A stretch of 64,000 bases of DNA from Cryptomeria japonica (Eukaryota > Streptophyta > Pinopsida > Cupressales > Cupressaceae). The DNA lies in assembly GCF_030272615.1 (NCBI RefSeq), contig NC_081405.1:570151095-570215094 (forward strand), read 5' to 3'. Position 1 is the stretch's first letter. Each line of letters begins with the position of its first letter. Positions 26,413 to 38,026 of this stretch are shown here, one piece after another. The notes beneath the pieces are model-generated. The model saw nothing but the letters and a program-made list of their open reading frames with translations. It had not been told where the DNA came from and did not search any database. Position numbers and translations under genes: made by a program.

Positions 26413-27753
26413 TCATCCACTCCTTAAAGGTTTGTCTAAAGAACCCTTTTTGAGGATCTTTTGCTGCAAGCCTAAAACAGGTGGGGTTTTGTTATTCTTC
26501 ACTGAACTTGAGGCCACAATAGTGGAAGGAGGAGTAGACGCCATGACCACTGCATCTTCAAGGACCTGTGACTCCCTAAGATCTCTGTTGTCTTGAACAT
26601 GGGAAGGCAAATCCGTAACCATTTGAACATCCTGTTGATTCTCCAAAGTTAGGGCCTGACCCTCTTTCTTGGAATCCCCATCCAACACCTCATGTTGAAA
26701 CTAGGCACCCAAGGATATTTCAACTAGAACTCCTTCCTCTTGGACCAAATCCTCTAGAACCTCAAACCTATTTAGGGTGACATCATTTTGCATATCCAAC
26801 CATTTTCTCTTCTTTCCCTTGTCTTTATTTTGAGGTTTCATAGGAATGAAGCCATCTTTATCAGCAGAACCATTAGGCATATGGGCTTTCCCCTTATCTT
26901 CCCCTAGAACAGTGTGAGGAGGATCAGAAGCAGTTGGTTTAGAAGATTTATTTCTAGGGCATCTCCGCTGTAAATGACCATATTCATGACAAATTCTACA
27001 TCTAAATGGTAGGGTTTCATAGTCCAACTGTTGGATCCAAGAAGATGTCCCCAAACAGATTTCCATAGAGTCTGGCAAAGGATTATTTAAATCAACTTCT
27101 ACACATATGCGAGCATAGGAGATTACCTTTCGATCTTGATTTTGTGAAGCCGAACCCACAGGTTTACCAATAAGCAGTGAGATTCAGTGAAGAATATCTT
27201 CTCTCTAGAACTCCAGCGGAAGCCTCGGCAATCAAATCCACATGGGCACATGAGAGGGAAGCTCCTCAAAATAATTAAAGCCAATATGACAAGGTTTGAT
27301 AAAGAGTCCCACCTAGTTGAAAAAATAAGGGCCACCTTCAAATGCTTTGTTCCTGTCTGCCAGGTTGGAAAAAATAACCAGAAAATAGTTATTGGCTGCC
27401 ATAAGTAGCTCCATGTCTCCTTCAGGATTCTAGACATGATGTGCCCAAGACTGTAAAATAGGTATAGAGAGGTGAAGACCAATGAATTTGCATATGGGAG
27501 CATGGTTGCACCAATATTCAACATCCTCTAAAATTTGCTCCGGTTGAATAACCAAAACTGGACGATCTTGGGATGTCTCCAAACAACCATTCACCTTTTT
27601 CATGCGAAAAGGCTCTTTCAAAGAAAAAGTGCCAACCCCTGATTGGGAATGACCAATGTGTTCCTTTCCACATGCATACATCAAATGAAACAGATCTGCC
27701 ATATCCAGATCTCTAGAGACCATTTGAGAAGAGGATACTCCTCGATTCTCCAT
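26413..27753 (-). pseudogene. LINE-B ORF1, DUF4283 and zinc-knuckle protein, broken by stops only
   Basis: One reading frame runs from ATG at 27753 to 26413 and is broken only by stop codons (for example 27430, near 27300, 26701). The middle (about 27420-27160) reads as a DUF4283 domain with DRNKAFEGGPYFF, HIGFNYFEELPSHVPMWI and LLIGKPVG. A zinc knuckle CRICHEYGHLQRRC follows near 27000-26960. The tail is Lys- and Ser-rich. The product is an RNA-binding protein of the L1 particle. It lies about 95 bases upstream of ORF2, the usual arrangement. Confidence 0.87.
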
Positions 27754-28047
27754 GGATCAGAGAAAATACCAAAAGAAGAAAAATAAAAGGGGCGGAAAAC
27801 CCAACCCCAAAACCCCACAAACCCCAACGACAATCCAGAGCAGAAGAAACAGAAGAGGGTTGCAGGAAAACCCTACGATAGCCCAAAAAACCCAACCACA
27901 GGTAAGCAATAGTCAACCCCCAGCAAGAAAGAACTCCCCCCCATGGAACAAAGCAAGCAGAGTGCAAATCACAGGCTAGGGCACTTCGGCTCTAGCAAGA
28001 CATCCACACACATGTAGATCCATGCCTCACCATTAAATATCTAGAAG

Positions 28048-28050
<3 letters not shown>

Positions 28051-28091
<41 letters not shown>
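28051..28091. repeat. (TA)n microsatellite, right side of LINE-B
   Basis: A pure TA tract of about 41 bases. It corresponds to the right end of the microsatellite at 30191-30550 in unit 2, because the unique sequence gctatc that follows is the same in both units. Confidence 0.93.
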
Positions 28092-28093
<2 letters not shown>

Positions 28094-29087
28094 TATCTTT
28101 TAGATTAAGCTCATCTATGGGCATTAAACACTTTCTAGCATAGTTGGTTTTGTCTGCTTTCAGAAGTTTTCACAATCCCTTGAGAATTATCATATAAGTA
28201 GTCACTCTCTTTAGACATTTCTGAGCCTTATGACAGGAAAGTGATTTCGATTATTTTTAAATCTATGATGGATGGCAGGTCTCCTTGTTCTATGTAGAAT
28301 TGGTTCCGGAAGGGCTATTTTTTGGTTGAATATGGTTTTCTCCAAAAATCCTCCTTCAGAGGTTTTGGTACTAGTCGAGCATTATGGTTACATGATTTCT
28401 TTGTTGGCTAACAACTTGAGTTATTATGATATTACAGGTTGGAAATCATGGTAGGTATGATCAGTTGTGAGAACTAGTTAAGTTAGCTTGAATATCTAAT
28501 GAAGTTTGAAGTTTGTGTTTTATTCTAACATCGTGCTGGGTTGAAAGGTGTTATGAGGATATTGTGCAGTTTAGGGGTGTGGTCAGCTCCATTCATGCAT
28601 TTCAGGTAAACATAGGGCTGTCACTCAAGATCGAGGAGGTCACTTGCAGAGAAAGGGCATCTTGCACCTCTTGTAAATTGTGATGTTTTTACCAGCTCTC
28701 TCTTGTAGACCCCCCTGGACATATGGTCCAGAGATTCTTGCATCATCTCCATTATTGTAATCTATCTCTTGTATATTTTTGTGATCCATTAATGGTTCTG
28801 GGCTAGACCAGAGTTTTTCTTTCCTCCATTCTTTCCTACCGGTGCCTACACTGAATGGAGGTGTATTTATAATTAATTATTAATTAATAAAATTTCTTTG
28901 GCTTTGGCCTTTTATCGGTCAAAAAATTTAAAAAAAAAAAATTGCATATGTTTTGTCACTATTTTTATCATATATATCCTGTATTACATTAAAACAAAAA
29001 ATTGTATATACATGTAAAAAAGTTAAGAAAACATTTACATAGATTTTCAAATAGAAATACACACGACATTTACACATTCTCAATTGC
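28092..29087 (+). repeat. Tandem duplication unit 1, right part
   Basis: It matches 30555-31555. It contains a short conserved frame (28272-28454, matched by 30744-30932) and near its end ATTAATTAATAAAATTTC followed by an A-rich run at about 28921-28941. That end resembles a polyadenylated LINE or retrocopy 3' end. The unit joins unit 2 at about 29087. Confidence 0.83.
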
Positions 29088-29166
29088 ATCATGACCCTCT
29101 GATCTTTGACTAGACTAGTTGCACATCAAGCAACGTTATCTCGCCCACTCTATTTAGGTTGATAAG

Positions 29167-29838
29167 ATGGTTTCCTTGTTTATTTCTTATTTAGCTTCGA
29201 TGGATACCCCTCTCAGGCTTCTAGGGCTAAAACGATAGATGACTTTTGTTGGAGAGATCAAAGAGGAAAGAATGAAAGGAATTCTAGCCCAACAAAATCC
29301 GTTGATCACTGGGGTCGTGATGAAAACTCTGGGGAAAGACTTTATCCTAAATGACGACCAAACTAGAGCGAACCCTGACATTGCAGCAATGTTCCTAGCT
29401 ATCACCGTGCATTTAGAGAAAGATAGAGAAACAATGGTGAAGCTATGTAAAAAGGTCTTCAAAAGGGATGTCTTGGGCGAATTAAAAAGGGTAGTGGTCA
29501 ACATTGAGGAGGAGCTTACGGCTCCCAAGCACAGGGACTATGATGTTATTATCAGAAAGAATAATCTAGTCCCTCGATTCCCTATCTTAGTTATTGAGGA
29601 TCCCGCAGAGTTTGAAGCTTACCGCCCTGTCAGAAGTAGAAACTTCCTCTTCCTCTCGTGGATTCTTTAGGTCAAAAAACCTCCTTGGGAGAAATGGTTG
29701 ATTAACTATCTTGAAGTTGAGAATATCACGGTCATCCCGGATAATATACCAATTCCTCCCTCTCCTACAGACCTCTCAGTGGCAAAGCCAGAGAACTCCG
29801 ACTCTAGGTACCCTCACAAGCGAGGAAGGAAAGTTTGA
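29167..29838 (+). pseudogene. Unrecognised 224-codon frame with two stops, copy 2
   Basis: Same length and same two internal TAG codons as the copy at 12514-13185. The open middle part is 29239-29670. No insertion or deletion separates the copies inside the frame, but roughly one residue in nine differs. I do not recognise the family. Confidence 0.5.
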
Positions 29839-30134
29839 GGCTCCTCCAGTATGGAAAGCTTCCTGGTTTTTGGTACTCTAGGCTTTGGGCTGTGATAAAT
29901 GTTTATGTGGCCACTAATGGCTATTTGTCTCTGATGTTTCTTTTTGTCTTCGATGAACTCTCTTTAATTTTTCTTTCTTTCAGGCTATACATGGTAAAAA
30001 GACCTGTGGATGTTTTATACATACTATCGAGATCTAGCTATGCTATCACTTATTTTTGAATGATGGGTTTAGTTAATTCTCTATTCATTCCATTGTCTAT
30101 CATGCTTTTCAGGTAATATAGGCTCAACATGACA

Positions 30135-30135
<1 letters not shown>

Positions 30136-30195
<60 letters not shown>

Positions 30196-30496
30196 GTATA
30201 TATATAGGTATATGTATATATATAGGTATATATATATGTATATACACACACATATATATACATATATATACATATATATATACATATATACATATATATA
30301 TATATATATGTATATGTATATATATATATGTATATATATATGTATATGTATATATGTATATATATATGTATATGTATATATGTATATATATATGTATATA
30401 TGTATATGTATATATGTATATATATATGTATGTATGTATATATATATGTATGTATGTATATATATATATATGTATGTATATATATATGTATGTATG

Positions 30497-30550
<54 letters not shown>
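30136..30550. repeat. (AC)n and (TA)n-rich compound microsatellite of unit 2
   Basis: About 56 bases of AC repeat, then about 360 bases of TA-rich repeat with TATG variants. Long Tyr/Ile frames on both strands here are repeat translations. Confidence 0.96.
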
Positions 30551-30552
<2 letters not shown>

Positions 30553-31555
30553 ACATATTCTCGGCTATCCTTTAGAATAAGCTCATCTATGGGCATTAAA
30601 CGCTTTCTAGCATAGTTGGTTTTGTCTGCTTTCAAAAGTTTTCACAATCCCTTGAGAATTATCATATAAGTAGTCACTCTCTTTAGACATTTCTGAGCCT
30701 TATGATAGGGAAGTTATTTCAATTATTTTTAAATCCATGATGGATGGCAAGGCTCCTTGTTCTATGTAGAATTGGTTCCAGAAGGGTTATTTTTTGGTTG
30801 ATTACAGTTTTCTCCAAAAAACCTCCTTCGGAGGTTTTGGTACTAGTCCAGCATTATGGTTACATAATTTCTTTGTTGGCTAACAACTTGAGTTATTATG
30901 ATATTACAGGTTGGAAATCGTGGCAGGTATGATCAGTTGTGAGAACTAGTTAAGTTAGCTTGAATATCTGATGAAGTTTGAAGTCTGTGTTTTATTCTAA
31001 CATCATGTTGGGTTGAAAGGTGTTATGAGGATATTGTGCAATTTAGGGGTGTGGTTAGCTCCATTCATGCATTTCAGGTAAACATAGGGTTGTCACTCAA
31101 GATCGAGGAGGTCACTTGCAGAGAAAGGGCATCTTGCACCTCTTGGAAACTGCGATATTTTTACCAGCTCTCTCTTGTAGACCCCCCTGGACATATGGTC
31201 TAGAGATTCCTACATCATCTCCATTATTGTAATCTATCTCTTGTATATTTTTGTGATCCATTAATGGATCTGGGCTAGACCAGAGTTTTTCTTTCCTCCA
31301 TTCTTTCCTACCGATGCCCACACTGAATGGAGGTGTATATATAATTAATTATTAATTAATAAAATTTCTTTGGCTTTGGCCTTTTATCAGTCAAAAAAAA
31401 TAAAAACAAATTTTGCAGATGTTTTGTCACTATTTTTATCATAAATATCCTGTATTACATAAAAATAAAAAATTGTATATACATGTAGAAATGTTAAGAA
31501 AACATTTACATAGATTTTCAAATAGAAATACACACTACATTTACGCATTCTCAAT

Positions 31556-32242
31556 TATGATATTAAAATTTATAATCATTGGGCTTTTACCAAAAACATA
31601 GTAGGTAGAAGTTTTTTTTTAAGGTGTATGAAAGACAAAATAGTCGTTGAAAAGTGGTTTTATGAAACTACAAGTTTTCTTTTATTTTGTTATTTTCCAA
31701 TTTTATGAAACTACATATCTACCAATTGTGTTACTCATGCAGTCACTTTCTACTCGCAATTTCTAGTGTGAATACACAAATAAAACCACATGAGTTCTAA
31801 CTGTGGCCTGTACCCTAAAATATTTTATCTTTTTCTTATTCTTATACTCTCTCCACTCTCTTTTCTTTCCTTTTCTAAGCTCCCTTCAAACACATGCGGT
31901 TCCCTTTTCCCTAACTGGACTATCAAAATTAAATTTCAAAGTATAATTATTTTATTAGCACTATATATTCATTTCAACTCACAAATGAGTCTTAATAAGA
32001 TTTTTAATTAAATATATTTTCACAAAAAGTGATAATATATATCAAATATTAGATTGCATGGAGTCTCTAAAAAATGCTATTGCAGTTGAAGATAGATATT
32101 TATTTACATAATATATATTTCCATTATGTGTATATACAGAATATATACCACCATATAAATAGTTTTGTATGAAAAATAAGAGCTTTAGTTGTCACTTTAT
32201 TCATCTAATATGTGGAAAGATATTAGAAGTTACTTCAATGAA
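31556..32242. other. AT-rich spacer
   Basis: I see no gene or family here. It is unique within the window and ends at the TTTAT duplication (32243-32247) of Element A. Confidence 0.5.
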
Positions 32243-32247
32243 TTTAT

Positions 32248-33150
32248 TGTTGGAAATTGATACTCATCAGATTCATTTTGTTATCATTGATGGCAACAAG
32301 ATCAGATGGAAGTCATATACTAGTATTAGGAGGTGCATTTATCGACATACACCAGCATTGGAGTATCCAGGGTTACATAGGCACCAGCATCGACACCGAC
32401 ATCAAGTACTTCAAGGAAGCCGACATCAAGGAAGATTTATTTAGAAAATCATTTTGTAATTATTGTCAAGGCCAAAATTGAATATCTTTTGTAATGTATT
32501 GTAAGCCTAAATAAGGCATATTGTTTGTAATGGGTATATAGGTCAGTGTCTTAGATCATTATGATATATCATGATTTTATGTGAGGATAGAACTTGTAGA
32601 TGTGGAATGTGAATGCGAAGATCATTTGTATGCAAATATTGTATCATGCAATGATCTGTAGATATTTTGTAAGACATTCTTGGATGGAAGGTGATACTAG
32701 TAGTAGTGTTCAGGGTTTATGAACCAGTATAGAGCAGAGCTAGAACCGGAGCTCTATTTGGCATAGAAGATCCATTTTGTGAGTTCATTTTTATTATTTT
32801 GTAACTTCAACAGAAGCTTGTAGTCGGTGAGACTCTTTAGTGATGAGAAGTGTGCTCTAGGTAGTGTGCCTTCCTACATGTGCAGGCCCCCATTATATGT
32901 AATATCTTTTATATGGCCAGTGAACTGATATTGTGGGTCACAAATCCCACCGTGGTTTTTCTTCTTTGAGGTTTTCCACGTATAAATTCTATGTGTTATG
33001 GTGTTCATTAATGTGGATGGTTTATTTGCTTCAAGTTATATGTTTATTTGTTTACTGGTTTATATGTGTATGGTATAAAAGGATAAAATCTTATCTTACT
33101 GGAAGAACACTTATTCACTCCCCCCTCTCAGTGTTCTTGAATCTCAAACA
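32248..33150 (+). repeat. 5' LTR of Element A
   Basis: It starts tgttggaaattg and ends tctcaaaca. The 3' LTR matches it on both sides of the inserted gypsy. It shares the block cacaaatcccaccg with the LTR of Element B, and cccacc.tggtttttc and ttccacgta with the copia LTR. Confidence 0.9.
33074..33082 (+). promoter_or_regulatory. Candidate TATA box in the Element A LTR
   Basis: The motif tataaaagg lies 77 bases before the LTR end. It is kept in the 3' LTR at 46703-46711. A functional role is inferred from position and sequence only. Confidence 0.35.
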
Positions 33151-33163
33151 TTGGTATTAGAGC
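33151..33163 (+). promoter_or_regulatory. Primer-binding site of Element A
   Basis: ttggtattagagc directly follows the LTR and matches the initiator Met tRNA primer type with one C-to-T change. Confidence 0.8.
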
Positions 33164-33190
33164 CTGGTACCTTAGAAGAAGTTTAACAGC

Positions 33191-34350
33191 TTGAGGAAAA
33201 TGCTGAAACCAAAATATTTGAACATGGCTATGGAAAAGCAACTTGAGATGGCTCTTGAGGATTATGATGTTGAAAGGATGAAGAGCTTGAAACTACAAGA
33301 TGAATTGAATTCTACAAATGAATTCATTCTTTTCCTGCAAGAAAGGTTATCATTAGCTCAAGCTAGAAGGAAGGAACTTTTGCAAAAACAAGATGATGGT
33401 AATGCTCTCAAGGAACAATGTCAAAAACTGAGTCAAGCAAACATGCTTAGGCAAAATAAAATGCAAGACCTGACTATGAGGATATCTAAGGATATTGAAG
33501 ACAAAAAGAAGAAGGAAGAAAATATTACTGTATCTGTGAAGAACAAATTTAGGGAATGTGACAGATTGGCTCATGAGAATGATATGTTGAAAACTAGTAT
33601 GGTGCAATCCTAGAATAATGAACAAGAACTTGAAAGACAAGTAATAACATTGAGGGATGATCCGACTATTGCAAGTGAGTACAAAGAAAATTTTAGGATT
33701 GGTGTTGCACAATTGGATGACTTGTTGAAAGGATAAAGGCATAGTAATTATTCTAGAGGACTTGGATTTGTACAAGGTGAAAGCTCTGGTACTGTAGATC
33801 AGACAATCAGTGTGCAGAACTCATCAGAATAGAAGAAACTGGTAAGACAATCTAATGCTTATAAATTCAATGGTAGATGTTTTATTTGCAATAAATTTGG
33901 GTATATGGATAAACAATGTAGAAATAGAGTAAATCAAAACTACAATTATGTTCTTGGTCAATGCACATATTACAAGAAGTATGGTCATAAGTCAGAAAAT
34001 TGTTGAATGAATGTTAAAAGTCATGCATGTAGAGAGTTTGGACATTTTTCTAATAATTTTAATTCAAGGAATGACACCGAATATGTCAAAGCAATTCAAA
34101 AGAACAATGTTACATGTTATGCATGCAACAAAATAGGTCATATTGCTAAGTACTGCAAAAGAAAGACTTAACTAATTAGCAATGATAAAGATAATGAGAA
34201 AGGAAAATAGAAGGTAGGTGAAATACAACAAGATCACACCAAGAGATGGGTTAGAAAATCTGAAGAACCAAGTGGAAATGTAACAACATTGGTAACTCCA
34301 CTGGTAGAACAGAGTATTCCTACACTAGCAATAAATTCCACTGGTAACTG
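33191..34350 (+). pseudogene. Element A ORF1: gag-like coiled-coil and zinc-knuckle protein, broken
   Basis: The frame starts near 33191. The ATG used by Element B (60027) reads AGC here, so the start is lost or moved to the ATG at 33200. About 140 residues of heptad-rich, Lys/Glu-rich coiled coil are followed by a row of four zinc-knuckle-like motifs. Only the last (CYACNKIGHIAKYC, near 34120) is intact. The others (CFICNKFGYMDKQC, CTYYKKYGHKSENC and a decayed CREFGHFSNN) have lost ligands. Stops interrupt it at 33611, 33734 and further on. The order suggests a gag-type RNA-binding role, but no retrotransposon gag domain is recognisable. Confidence 0.7.
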
Positions 34351-34716
34351 AGGCATAGGCCATAGGCATTGGAAAATTCATTACAAATCTTGCATATTCC
34401 CCTAGAGGAGATCAAAAGAGATCTAGAGAGTTGAGTTCATCATTGTTAAAGGTTCACTTAGCATAAGACTGTGAAATTGACATCTGGTAGGGTAGATCAT
34501 GAAGCATTTATGACAGAGAAAGATTAGGGTTTATTCACTGATAAAAGGGAAAAGTGGATTCATTTTCACCCACCCTACATTCAAGAAGTCAAAAAAAAGT
34601 AAAGGCAAATTTCAGGTGAATTAAGAGTGAGCAAAGACATTCTGAAAGCATTTCGAGCAGTTATCTGAGAAGCACTCAATCTTCCACTGGCGTTTACTTT
34701 CAGGTATTCTTTGAAA

Positions 34717-37700
34717 ATGGCATTTGTATCTTCAACTCCTACTTTTATTGCAAATACAACCATTGTCAAAGTTAAGGATAGGATGAGGCCCGTATTGAAG
34801 GAGGTTCCCCTAATTACTAAGAAAGAAGACTCTATGGGAGCATTTTGTAGGGTTCCTGATGGCGTGATGTATGTTGAAGATGTGAGGGCATACATTCACT
34901 ACACCCTAGAGGATCTAGGCACAAAGAAAATCAAACTCATGTATCAATCTATGATACAGATACATTTTGAATAGGGTTCACAACAAGTTCATCTAGCTAG
35001 AACGGCCTTACATGATCACCAAGGAGGCTATTCAATTAGTCACCAGCTTACCCAAAGTTGGACAAGGATTTGGCAGGAAAATTTCCAACAATGAGGTTGA
35101 GAAACTCACCGGTGCAACTCATGATAGCAGATCAATGAGGATCAACACAATCACCGACATTGATGTGAAATTTGCAAGCATGATAATATGTTATAAGGTA
35201 ACTCAATCTAGCCAATTGAATTCTATTGCTAGTTATTGCATTCATGTTGCATATCAAATGCTGAGCAATGATGCAAAATATGATTTATGTGAATGGTTGA
35301 GGAGTGAATTGATGTTGAAGAGTGGAAAGATCAAGGGAGTTAAGAAAGGAACTTTTAGATACAAGAATTTGATTGTTTGTTTAATGCTTTACTTTCAGAA
35401 TGAGCTACCTAGTCTAGGGAAGAAGCGTTGGGCTCATGACATATCGGTAGGTATGCAGATCAAGGAAGAAATCACTAGTCTTGGTACCGATAGAGATGAG
35501 AAACTTTGGGGTTATTTTAAAACATTCCAAAAAAGTATGAGGCAGAGTGAGAGGTTATCTAAGAACATTGTGAAGTACTCCACTGATATTTGTTTCATGG
35601 TGAAGACCGATGAAACCCTCATGGAAGCAATTGAACCAAGGACCATATGGGTTACAAAACTTGGATATGAGGTGGATGATAACATTCTGGACCTCTTTGC
35701 AAAAATACTAGATGCCCCATTGGATGACAAAATAGAGCATTTTGGCATGACAAAAGAGAAGGCCTTTGAAGTCAAAACTGGCTTCAATAGGAAGAGAAGG
35801 GAGAAGAAATTAGAAAAGATGTCTACATTTTTGTAGAATTTCATTCATAGAATAGATACAAAATAGGTTTTGGATCCAAACTGACAGCAGAACTGACAGT
35901 GGCTAGTACTGTAGAAGTAAAGAAGACTGAAGCTTATATTTCTACCATCACTTCTGATTCTGACCCTAAGGATAATGAACCTATAGCTTTCATAAGGGTA
36001 CAAAGGAAGAAAGTAGATTAGCCACTGGTAGAGTAGAAGAAGGTGAAGCCTAGGAGCAGACTTGTTAGAAAGGCAACTAAACCTACTGTACCACCACTTT
36101 CAGCAAGGAAGCCTATACAAAAGAGAAAATTAGTTACATCTACTCCGGCAACCCCAAGCAAAAAGAAGAAGAGTGATGATATTGATTCTGGTAAGACCAA
36201 AATGACCAGTGCTAAATTAATTGATGAAATTATAAAGGATGGAATTTTGAAAAATGTATCTATGTATTATGAGGATTTAGAAGAAAGTGAGCAAAATGAG
36301 TTAGAAGAGGCAATTTGATTGCATATAGATATCTATAAGAAAGCCTTAGTAGAAATTTTGAAGGAAATGCCTCTGTCATTGTACAATAAACTAGATGCTA
36401 GAAGACTTGACATAGTCAAGAGAGACATGGAGATCAAAGAGGTAGAAATTTTGACTTTATGTGGTGCTATTGAAAATGATGAAATGAAGAGATGTATTGA
36501 TGTTGTTAATAGGACAATTTTTAGTAGTAAAACCCAACAAATAAGCCTAATGATGGGCATAGTTAATGAGGTGATAAATGAGACCAGTAAGGGTTGGGAA
36601 AAATTATTCCAGAAGAATCCAGACTTTCTTACATCTCATGAAGAGTTTTTTAAGGAAACAACTTCCACCATTCTAGATAAATCAAAAGGGAAAGGTATTT
36701 TGGGAAGTTCAACTCCAATTTTGAATAAACTGGTAGTAACTATAGATATACAAACACAATCGGCAGTAAAGGAAAGTGTACAGTCTGTACTGGCACAAAC
36801 TATTTTTGAGCAAGGCAATGTATAGGATACTGTGAATATTATGGATAATACTTCATCGACAGTAATTGACACTGCACCAAGTGGCAAAGAAACCGATGCT
36901 AAAGAAGATAAGGTAAAGGAAATTGAGTCTACACTGACAATTCATATTGATTCCCCAACAAAGCTTTTGGCAATTGACACTTCTCAAGTTTAGTCACTCA
37001 CTAAGATGAGTCCAACTAAGTTAATGATGATGGCTACTCAGAAACTATTGAAAGAGGGATCTGCAATAAGGGAATAATAGATCAATCAGTTATAGTGTTG
37101 CATAAATTAATCCCTAATTGTTATATTGAGAATGATGTAAGCCCTTCTGGCAAGCTTAAAACACTAACAGTGCACATATCTAACAATTTTCAAACACTGC
37201 AGTAGATATTAGACCAACAGGCATTATAAAGTTTTACTGTGGCTAAGAAAGCCACCTTTGACTAGATCATTGCAATAGAGAAAAATAAAATTGAAGCTAA
37301 AATCATTCTTATTGAGAATTGTTTGAAACCGTATACAAATATCTACAGGGTCTGTTGTAACATAGAATTTTTTACAACAAATATAGATAGGAGATTAAAG
37401 GAATTACATGATAAGGTAGCTAGCATTGCTAATTCTTTTGATGGATTAACCTCACTGACAACATCTCTTGATGGACAAATTTTTTCCTTGGAGAACCAAT
37501 TTTTTTCTTTTGAGAAGAAGATAGATAAAATCATTCGGAGAGTAAGGAGTCTTAGAGGATTGGTGAGTCCCAGATTGGATTCACTAGGTGTACATAAAAG
37601 AGAGTGTATGGACATGATTTCTAAACCCACACTGACAGAAGTGAAAGAGAAGGAAACACTAGCACACTTACTAAGTGGACTAGCATCCATATCTGAAAAT

Positions 37701-37730
37701 TTCAAAACTAGCCAGGATACATACCTATAG
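34717..37730 (+). pseudogene. Element A ORF2: long unrecognised protein, broken
   Basis: The ATG at 34717 corresponds to that of Element B at 61407. The N-terminal part is homologous to B (shared MGAF.., YIHY, ITKE, PRTIWVT and GYE.DDN), but A lacks about 45 codons present in B and has TAG for an expected Trp near 35000. The best open stretch is 35012-35836. A basic linker (36043-36180, PSKKKKS) is followed by a helical segment (36190-36825) sharing YNKLDARRLDIV-type residues with YRRLEARRLAIV in B. The end (37323-37730) looks like coiled coil. I find no protease, RT, RNase H or integrase motif. The function is unknown. Confidence 0.65.
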
Positions 37731-37842
37731 TTGTTGGGTAAGGCTTACCCATAAATTTTGAAGTTAGTCAAGCTTCGGTGAAACAAACGGTATTTATTCA
37801 TTCTCTTGTTCTAAATTCTTTCAATTGTTTCACCAGTGTTTG

Positions 37843-38026
37843 GCATTGATGCCAAAGGGGGAGTGTATATATGTGAAAAATATCAGAAAAATATCATATA
37901 GGAACATATGGGAAGGACATTAGAATATCAGAAAGAGTGTACTTCTCAAGGGGAGCATATTTTTGTTGAACCGACACAAAATCCATTTTTCACATGAGTG
38001 TTGCCATCAATGCCAAAGGGGGAGAT
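37843..38026 (+). promoter_or_regulatory. 3' untranslated region of Element A with repeated polypurine tracts
   Basis: Three purine tracts occur: gccaaagggggag at 37851-37863, tctcaaggggagc near 37943-37955 and gccaaagggggagat at 38012-38026 next to the 3' LTR. The copia at 50609-57295 has a matching series in the same order on its minus strand (51669-51950). The last tract is the likely plus-strand primer. The upstream ones may act as accessory primers. Confidence 0.7.

Larger units (their letters stand above)
13836..28050 (-). mobile_element. LINE-B: L1-type non-LTR retrotransposon, interrupted by a gypsy element
   Basis: Read on the minus strand the element runs from about 28050 to about 13836: ORF1 (27753-26413), ORF2 endonuclease (26317-25631), then after the gypsy element at 17751-25625 the rest of ORF2 (17745-14129). 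The endonuclease is cut right after its SDHWPI motif and resumes at PIKLSI on the other side, so the two halves belong to one element. Both ends fall in TA repeat, so target-site duplications cannot be resolved. The element is diverged from LINE-A but has the same domain plan. Confidence 0.88.
29088..31555 (+). repeat. Tandem duplication unit 2, uninterrupted
   Basis: This is the intact version of the duplicated 2.4 kb block: the broken 224-codon frame, the microsatellite, then the tail that ends in an A-rich run near 31394. It shows what unit 1 looked like before LINE-B entered. Confidence 0.85.

Noticed and set aside
13836-28050. The two LINE-B halves as separate LINE insertions
   Set aside because: The endonuclease frame stops at SDHWPI on one side of the gypsy and resumes at PIKLSI on the other, and ATAGG duplications flank the gypsy.
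30081-30635. Long Tyr/Ile/Val/Cys-rich open frames on both strands
   Set aside because: They are translations of the (AC)n and (TA)n microsatellite. The same applies to 11670-12111 and 13428-13896.
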